A DNA stretch of 37,638 bases from Nanobdellota archaeon. GTDB taxonomy: Archaea; Nanobdellota; Nanobdellia; SCGC-AAA011-G17; GW2011-AR17. The DNA is taken from contig JAHJRD010000056.1 of assembly GCA_018830945.1 (NCBI GenBank), positions 1 through 37,638 on the forward strand. Reading direction: 5' to 3'. Positions 6,795 through 13,842 of the stretch are shown one piece after another. Each line of letters starts with the position of its first letter. Positions within the stretch are counted from its first letter, which is position 1. The notes beneath the pieces are model-generated. The model ran no database searches, had not been told where the DNA came from, and saw only the letters and a list, made by a program, of their open reading frames with translations. The position numbers were made by a program, and so were the translations under genes.

Positions 6795-7963
6795 GGCTAT
6801 CAAAACAACCACGTCAAGAAAAACTGGCAATACCTGAAAATTGGAGTTTAATGGAATCATACAAATTATTTGAAGCTATGGGATGGGTAGAATTCCCATA
6901 TTCGGGAGTCCCTTCATACCTGCCAATTGGACAGAAGATGATTCGCAACATAATGGAGGTAATAAGGCGGAGATGCAATGAAGGGGAGTTTTGTGAGGTA
7001 TATCTCCCTCTTTTACAGCATAGACGTTTTCTGGAAAGCACAGGCAGAGATAAATTGTTTGGAAACGAGTTTATGCAGCTTACTGAACCGCTTGAAGGCA
7101 TGATTCTTAGCCCTACAAATGAAGAGATATATTTAGATACAATAAATAAAGGGTCAATTTCTTACCGGCAATTACCCATTAAGCTATTCCAGATTGCGGA
7201 TAAATTTAGGAATATTAAAAAGCCAAAGGGAATCCTCAGAAGCAAGCAGTTTTTGATGTGTGACATGGTATCAATTGACCGAGATAGTAAGTCGCTTAAT
7301 GCGACTGCAACCGGATTTGAGAGAATAGTAGAGAAAGTCATGGTTGAATTAGGACTGCATGCTTATAGGATAGAAAAAGAAGGGGAATCCTACGTGGATT
7401 ATCTTGTCCCCTGCAAAGAAGGGGAAACAATTATTAAAATAGAAGGGCAGACTGCAGTTTATGCCCCTCTCGGGGAAGATACGCATAAATCATCAAGTGT
7501 TGCCATGTATTTCCTCTTTGATGCCCCCATGAGGATTAAGTTTACAGACAAAGATGGTTTAATGAAGCCAGCCCACATAGGCACTTACGGCTTTGGGATT
7601 CAAAGATGCCTGCATGCAGTTGTCGAATCACATAGAGATAGGCAAGGGATTAATTTTCCAGAAGCAATCCGCCCATTTGATTTAAGTTTAATTGCGCTTG
7701 TTCCTGGAGAAGAGTGCGCCCAATATTATCAAGAGCTGAAGGATGCTGGTTTGAGAATCGTTTTTGATGACAGGCACGGCAAAACATTAAAAGAGAAAGC
7801 GGCATTTGCTGATTTTTATGGAACTCCATGGAAAATTATAATAGGAAGAAAAGAACTAGAAAAGGGTAGTGCCATCATGAAAAATAGAGAAGGTAATTTA
7901 GAAATGCAAGTAAGCTTGGCTAATCTGCCGACAGATATAAAGGAGAAGCTAAAGCATGATTAA
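6791..7963 (+). CDS. prolyl-tRNA-synthetase-like paralog
   Basis: A 390-residue class IIa synthetase relative, closest by eye to ProRS but shorter than the usual 470-570 residues. It contains SGVPSYLPIGQKM (motif 1 area, residues 38-50), the proline-recognition TXE-type loop SPTNEE (107-112), SYRQLPIKLFQIADKFR (124-140), motif 3 TYGFGIQR with Arg272, and a C-terminal anticodon-binding-type domain (294-390; FDDRHGKTLKEKAAFADFYG). Motif 2 reads KFRNI: Arg140 is kept, but the glutamate that normally follows two residues later and contacts the ATP adenine is Ile142. It is not the housekeeping ProRS by length and motif. Context with an AspRS-like paralog and an MccF-like peptidase suggests a role in making or resisting an aminoacyl conjugate. 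Whether it is catalytically competent is open. Confidence 0.8.
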   Translation: MRLSKQPRQEKLAIPENWSLMESYKLFEAMGWVEFPYSGVPSYLPIGQKMIRNIMEVIRRRCNEGEFCEVYLPLLQHRRFLESTGRDKLFGNEFMQLTEPLEGMILSPTNEEIYLDTINKGSISYRQLPIKLFQIADKFRNIKKPKGILRSKQFLMCDMVSIDRDSKSLNATATGFERIVEKVMVELGLHAYRIEKEGESYVDYLVPCKEGETIIKIEGQTAVYAPLGEDTHKSSSVAMYFLFDAPMRIKFTDKDGLMKPAHIGTYGFGIQRCLHAVVESHRDRQGINFPEAIRPFDLSLIALVPGEECAQYYQELKDAGLRIVFDDRHGKTLKEKAAFADFYGTPWKIIIGRKELEKGSAIMKNREGNLEMQVSLANLPTDIKEKLKHD

Positions 7964-8978
7964 GCCGCAACCCCTTAAGAAAGGAGATACAATAGCATTT
8001 GTTGCGCCTTCGTTTGGCCTTAGCGCCCTATTCCCCCATAGGATAGAAAGAGCAAAATCCTTTTTGGAAAGCAAGGGGTTTAAGATTAAGATATATCCAT
8101 GCGTTAATAAAATAACAGAATTTGCGTGTGCAGGCACAGCTGAAGAGCGAGTAAGTGATATTCATTCAGCGTTCAAGGATAGCCAAGTCAAGGCAATAAT
8201 CTGCACAATCGGCGGGCTTGGCGCAAATGAACTTTTACCTCTTCTAGATTATAAGCTGATTAAGGATAATCCAAAAATATTTTGCGGGTATTCTGACATA
8301 AGTTTATTGCATTATGCTATCCACAAAAAAACAGGGCTTGTTACTTTTTACGGCCCATGTGCAATGCCGGAATTTGGCGAATACCCAGAGCCTTTTGGTT
8401 ATACTTATGAGCAGTTCTTAAAATCAGTAACTGGAAAAATAGGGGCAATTGAAGCATCTAAAGAATGGACAGACGAATTTTTAGATTGGGCAAAAAAAGA
8501 AGACCTTAAACAAAAAAGGCAAACAAATGTAAATCAGGGAGTTAAATGGCTGAAGCACGGGAAGGCTGAAGGAAAAATTATGGGCGGATGTCTCTCATCA
8601 ATTTTACAGTTAAAGGGCACTGAATATGATGTGGATTATGAAAGGAAGATACTATTCATAGAAATCCCTGAAGGGCAGGATATGAGCCATGGTGAACCTA
8701 TACTTTACGTAAAAAGTCAGCTTTATGATTTAAAAAATGCCGGTATCTTTAATAAGATAAAAGGCCTTATTGTTGGGAGAGCGTTTAGGTATTCTGTTGA
8801 AGACAGGCAAAGTTTTGATAAATTACTTAAATCAGTATGCCAAGATTATGATTTTCCTGTTCTTTCGAACTTTGATATAGGGCACACAGACCCGAAAGTC
8901 ACAATCCCGCTTGGAGTGCATGTTTCTATGGATTCGGAAAAAAATAGCGTCTCTTTTGATGAACAGGGAGTAGCATAA
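7956..8978 (+). CDS. MccF-like S66 family serine peptidase (LD-carboxypeptidase superfamily)
   Basis: A 340-residue S66 peptidase. The catalytic triad is readable: nucleophile Ser113 in GYSDIS, Glu236 in LFIEIPEG, and His310 in DIGHTDP. Length and spacing are closer to MccF (about 344 residues) than to the shorter LD-carboxypeptidase LdcA (about 304). The GTIGG-like loop (CTIGGLGANELL, 83-94) and GGCLSSILQLKGTEYD fit the superfamily. MccF cleaves the bond between the amino acid and the nucleotide of microcin C and related aminoacyl adenylates, giving self-immunity; LdcA trims murein peptides. The first ATG overlaps the ProRS-like gene by 8 nt and has AGGAG 10 nt upstream. The neighbourhood of two synthetase paralogs favours the MccF-like reading. 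A cell-envelope peptide role is the main alternative. Confidence 0.85.
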   Translation: MIKPQPLKKGDTIAFVAPSFGLSALFPHRIERAKSFLESKGFKIKIYPCVNKITEFACAGTAEERVSDIHSAFKDSQVKAIICTIGGLGANELLPLLDYKLIKDNPKIFCGYSDISLLHYAIHKKTGLVTFYGPCAMPEFGEYPEPFGYTYEQFLKSVTGKIGAIEASKEWTDEFLDWAKKEDLKQKRQTNVNQGVKWLKHGKAEGKIMGGCLSSILQLKGTEYDVDYERKILFIEIPEGQDMSHGEPILYVKSQLYDLKNAGIFNKIKGLIVGRAFRYSVEDRQSFDKLLKSVCQDYDFPVLSNFDIGHTDPKVTIPLGVHVSMDSEKNSVSFDEQGVA

Positions 8979-9000
8979 GCACTGAAAAAATTAAGAGAAC

Positions 9001-9291
9001 TTATTCCTTAAAGGCGCTGCCGTGATTCTTTATGTTCTCAACCATTTCTTTTGTTTTTGACAATTCCACGCCATTCTTAACAAGCTTTTCCCGCATTTTA
9101 ATGACAGGGACATCCGCATTGTAAGGGCATTCCTTGTCATGCATTCCGCACAATGCGCAGAAATATGCAAGCTTGTCAGCCCGTTCCATGTTATGGAGCT
9201 TTCCTTTCATTCTAGGAGATGCTGTTTCCTTAAGCACAGCCCTAACCATAGGGCATTTTCCTTTGCATAAGCCGCATTCAACGCACTTCAT
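9001..9291 (-). CDS. small double [4Fe-4S] ferredoxin-like subunit (GlcF N-terminal equivalent)
   Basis: A 96-residue iron-sulfur protein. The first cluster motif is canonical: C3-x2-C6-x2-C9-x3-C13-P (CVECGLCKGKCP). The second is C45-x2-C48-x2-His51-x3-C55-P (CALCGMHDKECP), in which a His stands where the third Cys is expected. This layout matches the ferredoxin half of GlcF/HdrC-type subunits, here a separate gene. The frame is open upstream to 9555, but ATG 9291 is chosen because GGAGG sits exactly 10 nt before it (plus-strand 9302-9306) and everything upstream overlaps the FAD gene out of family context. A GTG at 9333 is the other option. It is the last gene of a three-gene operon and likely carries electrons from the FAD subunit to the CCG subunit. 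Confidence 0.78.
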   Translation of the reverse strand: MKCVECGLCKGKCPMVRAVLKETASPRMKGKLHNMERADKLAYFCALCGMHDKECPYNADVPVIKMREKLVKNGVELSKTKEMVENIKNHGSAFKE

Positions 9292-9301
9292 TCTCGTTCC
9301 G

Positions 9302-9306
9302 CCTCC
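9302..9306 (-). promoter_or_regulatory. Shine-Dalgarno that fixes the ferredoxin start
   Basis: On the minus strand GGAGG is followed by ten bases and ATG 9291. It lies 3' of the FAD gene's stop codon (at 9344), so it can serve only this internal operon gene. In a genome with mostly leaderless first genes, such an internal ribosome-binding site is expected. Confidence 0.6.
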
Positions 9307-9343
9307 GCTACATTCGAAGATGCACTTCGCCACTGCTTGCGCA

Positions 9344-10438
9344 TCATATAAACTTCCCCCTTGACAATATATTCTTAGGATCATAATGCGCTTTAAGCTC
9401 CAAAACCCTTTTTTCTGTCTCAGGATTGCTTGTTTTTCTTTTCTTTGCATTGAACTGCCTGTAAACATAATCTGTTCTTGAAGCAAACGAGCTGTCATCC
9501 CTGAAAACAGGGCATAACACTCCCAAGCCAATTGGCCCATAGCATGGCACTTCATCCTTTCTCAGCAGATTAAGGAACCTTGTGATTGACTCCAGGGGCA
9601 TTTGCAGCTCATGCGCATTAAGATACCTTTTCTGCCCTAAAACAAAAGGCAGCTGCTTTCTTGCATCCCACGCTTCTTTTGCTTCTGCTCCTTTAAGCAT
9701 TCCTTTGTCTCCTGCATAATCAACAATAAGGTGGCTTGCCATGCCAAAACCAAGCAAGGATGATGAAATCTCATCCATGAATTCAATGTTCCGCACATCA
9801 GCATCATTCTTCAGCTCGTCAAGCTTTTCCTGCATTGCAGTGAGGGTGTTAAATTTGAGAAGCTCAGCAGTTCTCTCAACAGCATCACTAAGCCTGAGCT
9901 TTGCGCTCAGTATTATCCCTGTTGCTCCTCGCAAGCCAACAACATGCCTTAATGCGTCTCCTTTCAGGGTAAGGCATATGCCATTGCCGTCAACCATCTT
10001 TACTTCCTCAACCCATTTGCCTGTTTTTCCGAATTCCATTGCCTTTATTCCCAATGCGTTTGCCGCTATCATTCCCCCGATGCTGCATGCTTTTGCTGAT
10101 TCAGGCTGCACAGGAAAAACTTTGCCTTTTAATAATTTATTTACATCATCAAGCAGAACACCTGCCTCAGCTTCAACATAATCATTTGCAACAGTAATAA
10201 CAGAATTCATTTTTGACATGTCAACTATAATATCATTGGCAAATCTCAAGCCAACACCAGCTCCCCTTGCAGTAATAGGCACTCCTGCCCTTCTTGCAAG
10301 CATCACGATCTTGTGCACTTCCTCTGCATTTGACGGCCACACAACTGCCTTTGCATTGCCATAAGCAATCCTGTCAAGCTCTGCCTCAGACGCATTCACT
10401 TCTCCAACAATTGCTTTTAATGATTCAATCAAAGTCAT
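9344..10438 (-). CDS. FAD-linked oxidase (GlcD-like 2-hydroxyacid dehydrogenase subunit)
   Basis: A 364-residue flavoprotein of the PCMH/FAD_binding_4 family, related to GlcD and D-lactate dehydrogenases, predicted to oxidise an unidentified 2-hydroxy acid. The FAD domain spans about residues 25-190: AEEVHKIVMLARRAGVPITA, RGAGVGLR (pyrophosphate loop), EAGVLLDDVN, SIGGMIAANALG, and a GLRGATGIILSAKLRL strand. The C-terminal cap ends with the family's typical 'LKAHYDPKNILSRGK'. At 364 residues it is shorter than the usual 450-480, with the loss apparently in the cap, and the substrate pocket may be reduced. Its ATG overlaps the upstream CCG gene's stop (ATGA). Confidence 0.85.
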   Translation of the reverse strand: MTLIESLKAIVGEVNASEAELDRIAYGNAKAVVWPSNAEEVHKIVMLARRAGVPITARGAGVGLRFANDIIVDMSKMNSVITVANDYVEAEAGVLLDDVNKLLKGKVFPVQPESAKACSIGGMIAANALGIKAMEFGKTGKWVEEVKMVDGNGICLTLKGDALRHVVGLRGATGIILSAKLRLSDAVERTAELLKFNTLTAMQEKLDELKNDADVRNIEFMDEISSSLLGFGMASHLIVDYAGDKGMLKGAEAKEAWDARKQLPFVLGQKRYLNAHELQMPLESITRFLNLLRKDEVPCYGPIGLGVLCPVFRDDSSFASRTDYVYRQFNAKKRKTSNPETEKRVLELKAHYDPKNILSRGKFI

Positions 10439-11097
10439 AGAAGCACCTCTGACATTTCAAGCACTGCAATATCGTCTGAGTTTTCCTTCAAGTGAAGGTA
10501 GCACATTGGGCATGAAGTTACAATCTTTTTGGATTTTGCCTGCTTTAGCCTTAATTCAGCAATCCTTGAAGCAGCCCTTGGTGAATTCACTTTCAATAAT
10601 CCGCCTGCTCCGCAGCACATTGCATTTTCCTTGTTTTCATCAAACTCTTCAATCTCATAGCCTGCTTTTTTCAACACTTCCCTTGGCTCGTCAACAATGC
10701 CCATTTTTCTTCCAAGCTCACAAGGGTCGTGGTAAGATATCTTTTCTCCGTCTGATTTTTTCTTAATCTTCCTTAAGTTGTCATGCAAAACCTGTGAAAC
10801 ATGCACTGCCTTCAAATTGTATTCATCCTTGAAAATCCTTGCGCATGCAGGGCAGAGGGTTATTATCTTTTTAACATTCTTTTCCTTCAAAAGCTCTAAA
10901 AACCTTTCCTGGTGCTCAAGAAAATCCTCTTTATACCCGCCATAATGCATTGGCATCCCGCAGCACGGCAGCTCGTCGATTGTAATAAAATTAACTCCAA
11001 GCTCTTTTAACAGCTTTTCATAGTTCTCCTTAAGGTGCATTGCTTTTTGCTTTGCAACGCATCCAGGGTAAAACAGTGTATTGCCTAAAAACGCCAT
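10435..11097 (-). CDS. CCG-domain iron-sulfur protein (HdrB/GlcF C-terminal-like)
   Basis: A 220-residue protein with two CCG (cysteine-rich, DUF224) domains. Domain 1 has C13 (PGCVAK), C45-C46 (ELPCCGMP), and C82/C85 (CPAC). Domain 2 has C126 (DPCELGR), C161-C162 (MCCGAGG), and C196/C199 (CPMC). In HdrB these bind non-cubane [4Fe-4S] clusters, and in GlcF/LldE/LutA proteins they sit on the electron-acceptor side. With the FAD and ferredoxin-like genes downstream it rebuilds a GlcD-GlcF-type complex as three separate proteins, oxidising a hydroxyacid and passing electrons to an unknown acceptor. A minus-strand TATA (CTTATAAAC, 11128-11136) lies about 34 nt upstream of the ATG. Confidence 0.87.
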   Translation of the reverse strand: MAFLGNTLFYPGCVAKQKAMHLKENYEKLLKELGVNFITIDELPCCGMPMHYGGYKEDFLEHQERFLELLKEKNVKKIITLCPACARIFKDEYNLKAVHVSQVLHDNLRKIKKKSDGEKISYHDPCELGRKMGIVDEPREVLKKAGYEIEEFDENKENAMCCGAGGLLKVNSPRAASRIAELRLKQAKSKKIVTSCPMCYLHLKENSDDIAVLEMSEVLL

Positions 11098-11208
11098 CTT
11101 TTATCAATGGGAGAGATATTATGCCAGTTTATAAGGATTTTGTTAAAGAATGAAAAGAGGCTTGGATTATCACTATTTTAGCGTGTATAAAAGAAAGGAG
11201 GCTGCACT

Positions 11209-11310
11209 TTGATTAGCTCTATTGCTTTATTGAGTATTATCCTGCTTAATCGGCAGGCGTATAGCCATTATGCACAACATAAAGTGGATAACTTCCTACT
11301 TTATGCATAA
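11209..11310 (+). CDS. possible 33-residue hydrophobic peptide
   Basis: A short open frame starting at TTG 11209 and ending at TAA 11308-11310. It has a strong Shine-Dalgarno (AAAGGAGG, ending at 11201) seven bases before the start and a TATA-like TGTATAAAAG at 11184-11193. The peptide starts hydrophobic (LISSIALLSIILL) and ends polar. Against it: the TTG start, the TATA box too close to the ribosome site for the usual spacing, and the overlap with an imperfect palindrome. It may be a remnant or chance. Confidence 0.2.
   Translation: MISSIALLSIILLNRQAYSHYAQHKVDNFLLYA
11268..11310. repeat. imperfect palindrome upstream of the DUF4143 ATPase promoter
   Basis: Outer arms TTATGCA (11268-11274) and TGCATAA (11304-11310) enclose inner arms CATAAAGT (11278-11285) and ACTTTATG (11298-11305); the inner arms extend by GG/CC with one bulged T. 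The structure ends 7 bp before the TATA box of the ATPase at 11318-11325. It could be an operator or a hairpin in a short transcript. Confidence 0.45.
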
Positions 11311-11347
11311 CAAAAAGTTTATAAAGTAGATATGCCTTCAGAAGGTT

Positions 11348-12691
11348 ATGGATGAAATAACCCTCAGGCTGATGGAAAACCTAAATGAGCACTGGGCGCT
11401 CGGCAAAGTGCCTGAAAGGCTGAAAGAAAAGATAAAGAGGGAAAAATTCCATGATATAATAAAATATCTCGATGAAAGGCAGATAATAACTATCGTAGGG
11501 CTTAGAAGAACAGGGAAAACAACGCTCATGTTCCAGACGATAGAACACCTTATACAAAAAGGCATAATGCCAAAAAATATCCTTTATTTTTCTTTTGATG
11601 AGCTGACAAGCAAAAGCCCAGAGATTATAGATGAAATTATACAGCATTTTGCATCAAACATTTCAAAGAGCGGCATGGAAAGCAAAGAAAGGAAATACAT
11701 ACTTTTTGACGAAATACAAAAAGTAGAGAATTGGCAGGCTGTTATAAAGAGGTATTATGACCTGAAATACAGCCTGAAGTTCATAGTTTCAGGCTCTGAA
11801 AGCCTGCTGCTAAGAAAGAAAACCAAAGAAACAATGGCAGGAAGAAGTTTTGATTTTCTGCTTACCCCTCTTTCTTTCAGGGAATACCTTGAATTCAACG
11901 GCATAAAAGTTGAAAAGGGCGCATACAAGGAGATTTATGCAAAAACAATTGCGCACCATGCAAAGCTGAAAGGGATGTTTGAGGAATTTCTGCTTAGAGG
12001 CGGCTTTCCTGAAACAACAGGCATGGATATACACAGGCTTCAGGAATACCTTTACGAATCTGTGCTTCAGAAAATTATATTCAGCGACATCCCTTCGTTG
12101 TTTAATATCTCCAACCCTGAAATGCTGGTAAAGATTATGGAGCTTGTTTCAAAGAATACATCACAGCTTTTTGAAATAGGGCAGATTTGCGAGGTTTTTA
12201 ATATATCAAGAAACTCAGCTTCCGCATACCTTTCTTACCTTGAAAGCTCTTTCCTTATATCAATGTCATTCAATTACACGCAAAGCAAAGTAAAGCAGCT
12301 AAGGACAAGAAAAAAGGCATATATCAATGATACAGGGATTGCAAACAGCCTTTTAAAGCAGATGCATATTGAGTCCCGTGAATATCTCGGGCAGCTCGTT
12401 GAAACGCAGGTTTACAATGAAATCTCAAGAAGGCACCCGACATTATTTTGGCGGGATAAAATGCAGCATGAAGTTGATATAATAGCCAAGAACAAAAAAA
12501 TAATTCCAGTGGAAGTAAAATACAGGGCAACAATAAGCCAGGGAGATATTAAAAATATGGAACTTTTTATGAAAAAAAACAGCGTGGCAAAAGGGATAAT
12601 TGTTACAAAAGACCTGTTCCGGGAAGAAAAGAGCCTCCTCTATATCCCTGCATGGGTTTTTCTCTTGTCTTACGAAACATTAATGGAGTAA
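11348..12691 (+). CDS. AAA_14/DUF4143 family ATPase
   Basis: A 447-residue P-loop ATPase of the widespread archaeal/bacterial AAA_14-DUF4143 family, whose cellular role is not established. Walker A is GLRRTGKTT (residues 51-59) and Walker B is YILFDEIQ with Asp121-Glu122. A sensor-like strand follows (KFIVSGSESLLL). The C-terminal DUF4143 half contains a winged-helix-like segment (about 275-310) and ends in a PD-(D/E)XK-like fold: EVDIIAKNKKIIPVEVKYR gives a D...E-x-K set that may be structural or nucleolytic. TTTATAAA (11318-11325) is about 27 nt before the ATG. The gene ends 76 bp from a convergent EEP gene; the gap holds a small palindromic element also found at two other places. Confidence 0.85.
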   Translation: MDEITLRLMENLNEHWALGKVPERLKEKIKREKFHDIIKYLDERQIITIVGLRRTGKTTLMFQTIEHLIQKGIMPKNILYFSFDELTSKSPEIIDEIIQHFASNISKSGMESKERKYILFDEIQKVENWQAVIKRYYDLKYSLKFIVSGSESLLLRKKTKETMAGRSFDFLLTPLSFREYLEFNGIKVEKGAYKEIYAKTIAHHAKLKGMFEEFLLRGGFPETTGMDIHRLQEYLYESVLQKIIFSDIPSLFNISNPEMLVKIMELVSKNTSQLFEIGQICEVFNISRNSASAYLSYLESSFLISMSFNYTQSKVKQLRTRKKAYINDTGIANSLLKQMHIESREYLGQLVETQVYNEISRRHPTLFWRDKMQHEVDIIAKNKKIIPVEVKYRATISQGDIKNMELFMKKNSVAKGIIVTKDLFREEKSLLYIPAWVFLLSYETLME

Positions 12692-12703
12692 AAAAAGAAA
12701 ATA

Positions 12704-12720
12704 ATGCCGAAGGCCGGCTT
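12704..12720 (+). repeat. short GC-rich palindromic element, copy 1
   Basis: ATGCCGAAGGCCGGCTT follows the stop of the DUF4143 ATPase by 12 bases. The same core occurs at 31191-31207 after another ATPase gene and, inverted with small changes, at 35247-35263. GCC-GAA-GGC can fold as a tiny hairpin and GCCGGC is self-complementary. A transcript-end or mobile-repeat role is conceivable. Confidence 0.4.
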
Positions 12721-12782
12721 TCTATATCTCAAGCACAAATAGAAGGCAAGGGTTATTCAAAGTTATCTATATCACAAGCACA
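12721..12782. repeat. 17-bp direct repeat pair
   Basis: TCTATATCTCAAGCACA (12721-12737) and TCTATATCACAAGCACA (12766-12782) match at 16 of 17 bases. The second copy covers the 3' end of the EEP gene (coding for its last residues), so the first may be a small duplication downstream of its stop. Confidence 0.5.
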
Positions 12783-13807
12783 GCCTTTACAGCCCTGTGG
12801 TCAGAATGCACATATTCCAGAACCTTATACTCCTTTATCACAATATCCTTTGTAGGAAGTATGAAATCAATTGCCTTGTGCAGCTCATCAGTGTTTGCTG
12901 TCATAAACCTCTCGTCTTCAGGGCTTATTTCCTGCATATAAATCTCAAATAAACCAGATTCAATAAAGCTTTCCATTGTCATGTCATTCTTGAAGGATTT
13001 CAGCCTTTCAGGCTTTGCGCTCTTTGCAATAGGAAGCACTGCATTCAGGTCTCCTAAAACAACAGAAGGCGTGCCTGTTGCCCTTACATCTGTAATCAAT
13101 GCCCGTGCCTCAAGCATCTTGTTTTCAGTTGATTCAGAGTCAAGGTGCGCATCCAACACGCGCAGCTTCTTGCCGCCAATATCAACAACAGCGTCAAGGT
13201 AATGGTTTGCTCCAATTACCCATTCAATGAATGTTTTCTTCCTGTAAAGCCTGCTTTCAAAGCCAGAAGGGTATTTGCTCAATACAGCAACCCCTGCTTT
13301 CACTTTAAGAAAAGGGAAGATGTATCCTGCATTATATCTTTTATTAAAGTAAGGAACAATAACATTCCACCTGTATGCAAATGCATAATACTTGTACCCT
13401 GCTTTCTCAGCAAGGTAAGGCAGGAAGTCCACATTAAAGCTCCACGTGGCGTCCAAATCAGCTTCCTGCAGCGCAATAATGTCTGCGTTTTCTGTTTTTA
13501 GCATTTCAGCAATCTTATCAAGGCCTTCATATGCAGCTTCTTCTGACTGTATTGTAAAGTCGCGCTCAAAATCAGTAAGGTTCTTGTTGCTTGTGTTGCC
13601 CCTTGCGTGCGCAATGTTGTAAGTAATGATTGAAATCTCGTCTTTTGGGGCAGAATCAGGCAGGCTTTCAATTATGCCTGTAACAGGCTTGTCCTGATTG
13701 ACTGACAATGTGTTTGCAAGCATTAGCAAAAGCGTGAGAAGCGCAAGAGAAAAGATTATTGCGGTTGTAATGAAAAAATATTTTTTTGCCTTTTTAAGTA
13801 GAGCCAT
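12767..13807 (-). CDS. membrane-anchored endonuclease/exonuclease/phosphatase-fold hydrolase
   Basis: A 346-residue protein with one N-terminal hydrophobic span (about residues 10-32, YFFITTAIIFSLALLTLLLM), so it is probably anchored with its catalytic domain outside. The EEP fold is shown by ISIITYNIAHARG (first strand, metal-side Asn), IIALQEAD with the catalytic Glu, VVLGDLNAVLP (GDxN motif), and a final YVHSDHRAVKAVL (SDH motif with the general-base His). EEP enzymes cut phosphodiester or phosphate-ester bonds in DNA, RNA, phosphoinositides or sphingolipids. Extracellular placement fits nutrient scavenging, including DNA or lipid headgroups from a host, but the substrate is undetermined. 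A TATA-like CTTTTTAACC lies about 27 nt upstream, in the 35-bp gap after ttuA. Confidence 0.84.
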   Translation of the reverse strand: MALLKKAKKYFFITTAIIFSLALLTLLLMLANTLSVNQDKPVTGIIESLPDSAPKDEISIITYNIAHARGNTSNKNLTDFERDFTIQSEEAAYEGLDKIAEMLKTENADIIALQEADLDATWSFNVDFLPYLAEKAGYKYYAFAYRWNVIVPYFNKRYNAGYIFPFLKVKAGVAVLSKYPSGFESRLYRKKTFIEWVIGANHYLDAVVDIGGKKLRVLDAHLDSESTENKMLEARALITDVRATGTPSVVLGDLNAVLPIAKSAKPERLKSFKNDMTMESFIESGLFEIYMQEISPEDERFMTANTDELHKAIDFILPTKDIVIKEYKVLEYVHSDHRAVKAVLVI

Positions 13808-13842
13808 GATGTTTTAAAAGTCAAACAGGGTTAAAAAGATTG

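Noticed and set aside
9001-9555. 184-residue reading of the ferredoxin gene starting at 9555
   Set aside because: The first 88 residues overlap the FAD gene in another frame and look random; family similarity begins at ATG 9291, which has GGAGG ten bases upstream.
12652-12855. 67-codon plus-strand frame with an internal repeat
   Set aside because: It overlaps the ends of two convergent genes in other frames; the peptide repeat only reflects the 17-bp DNA repeat.
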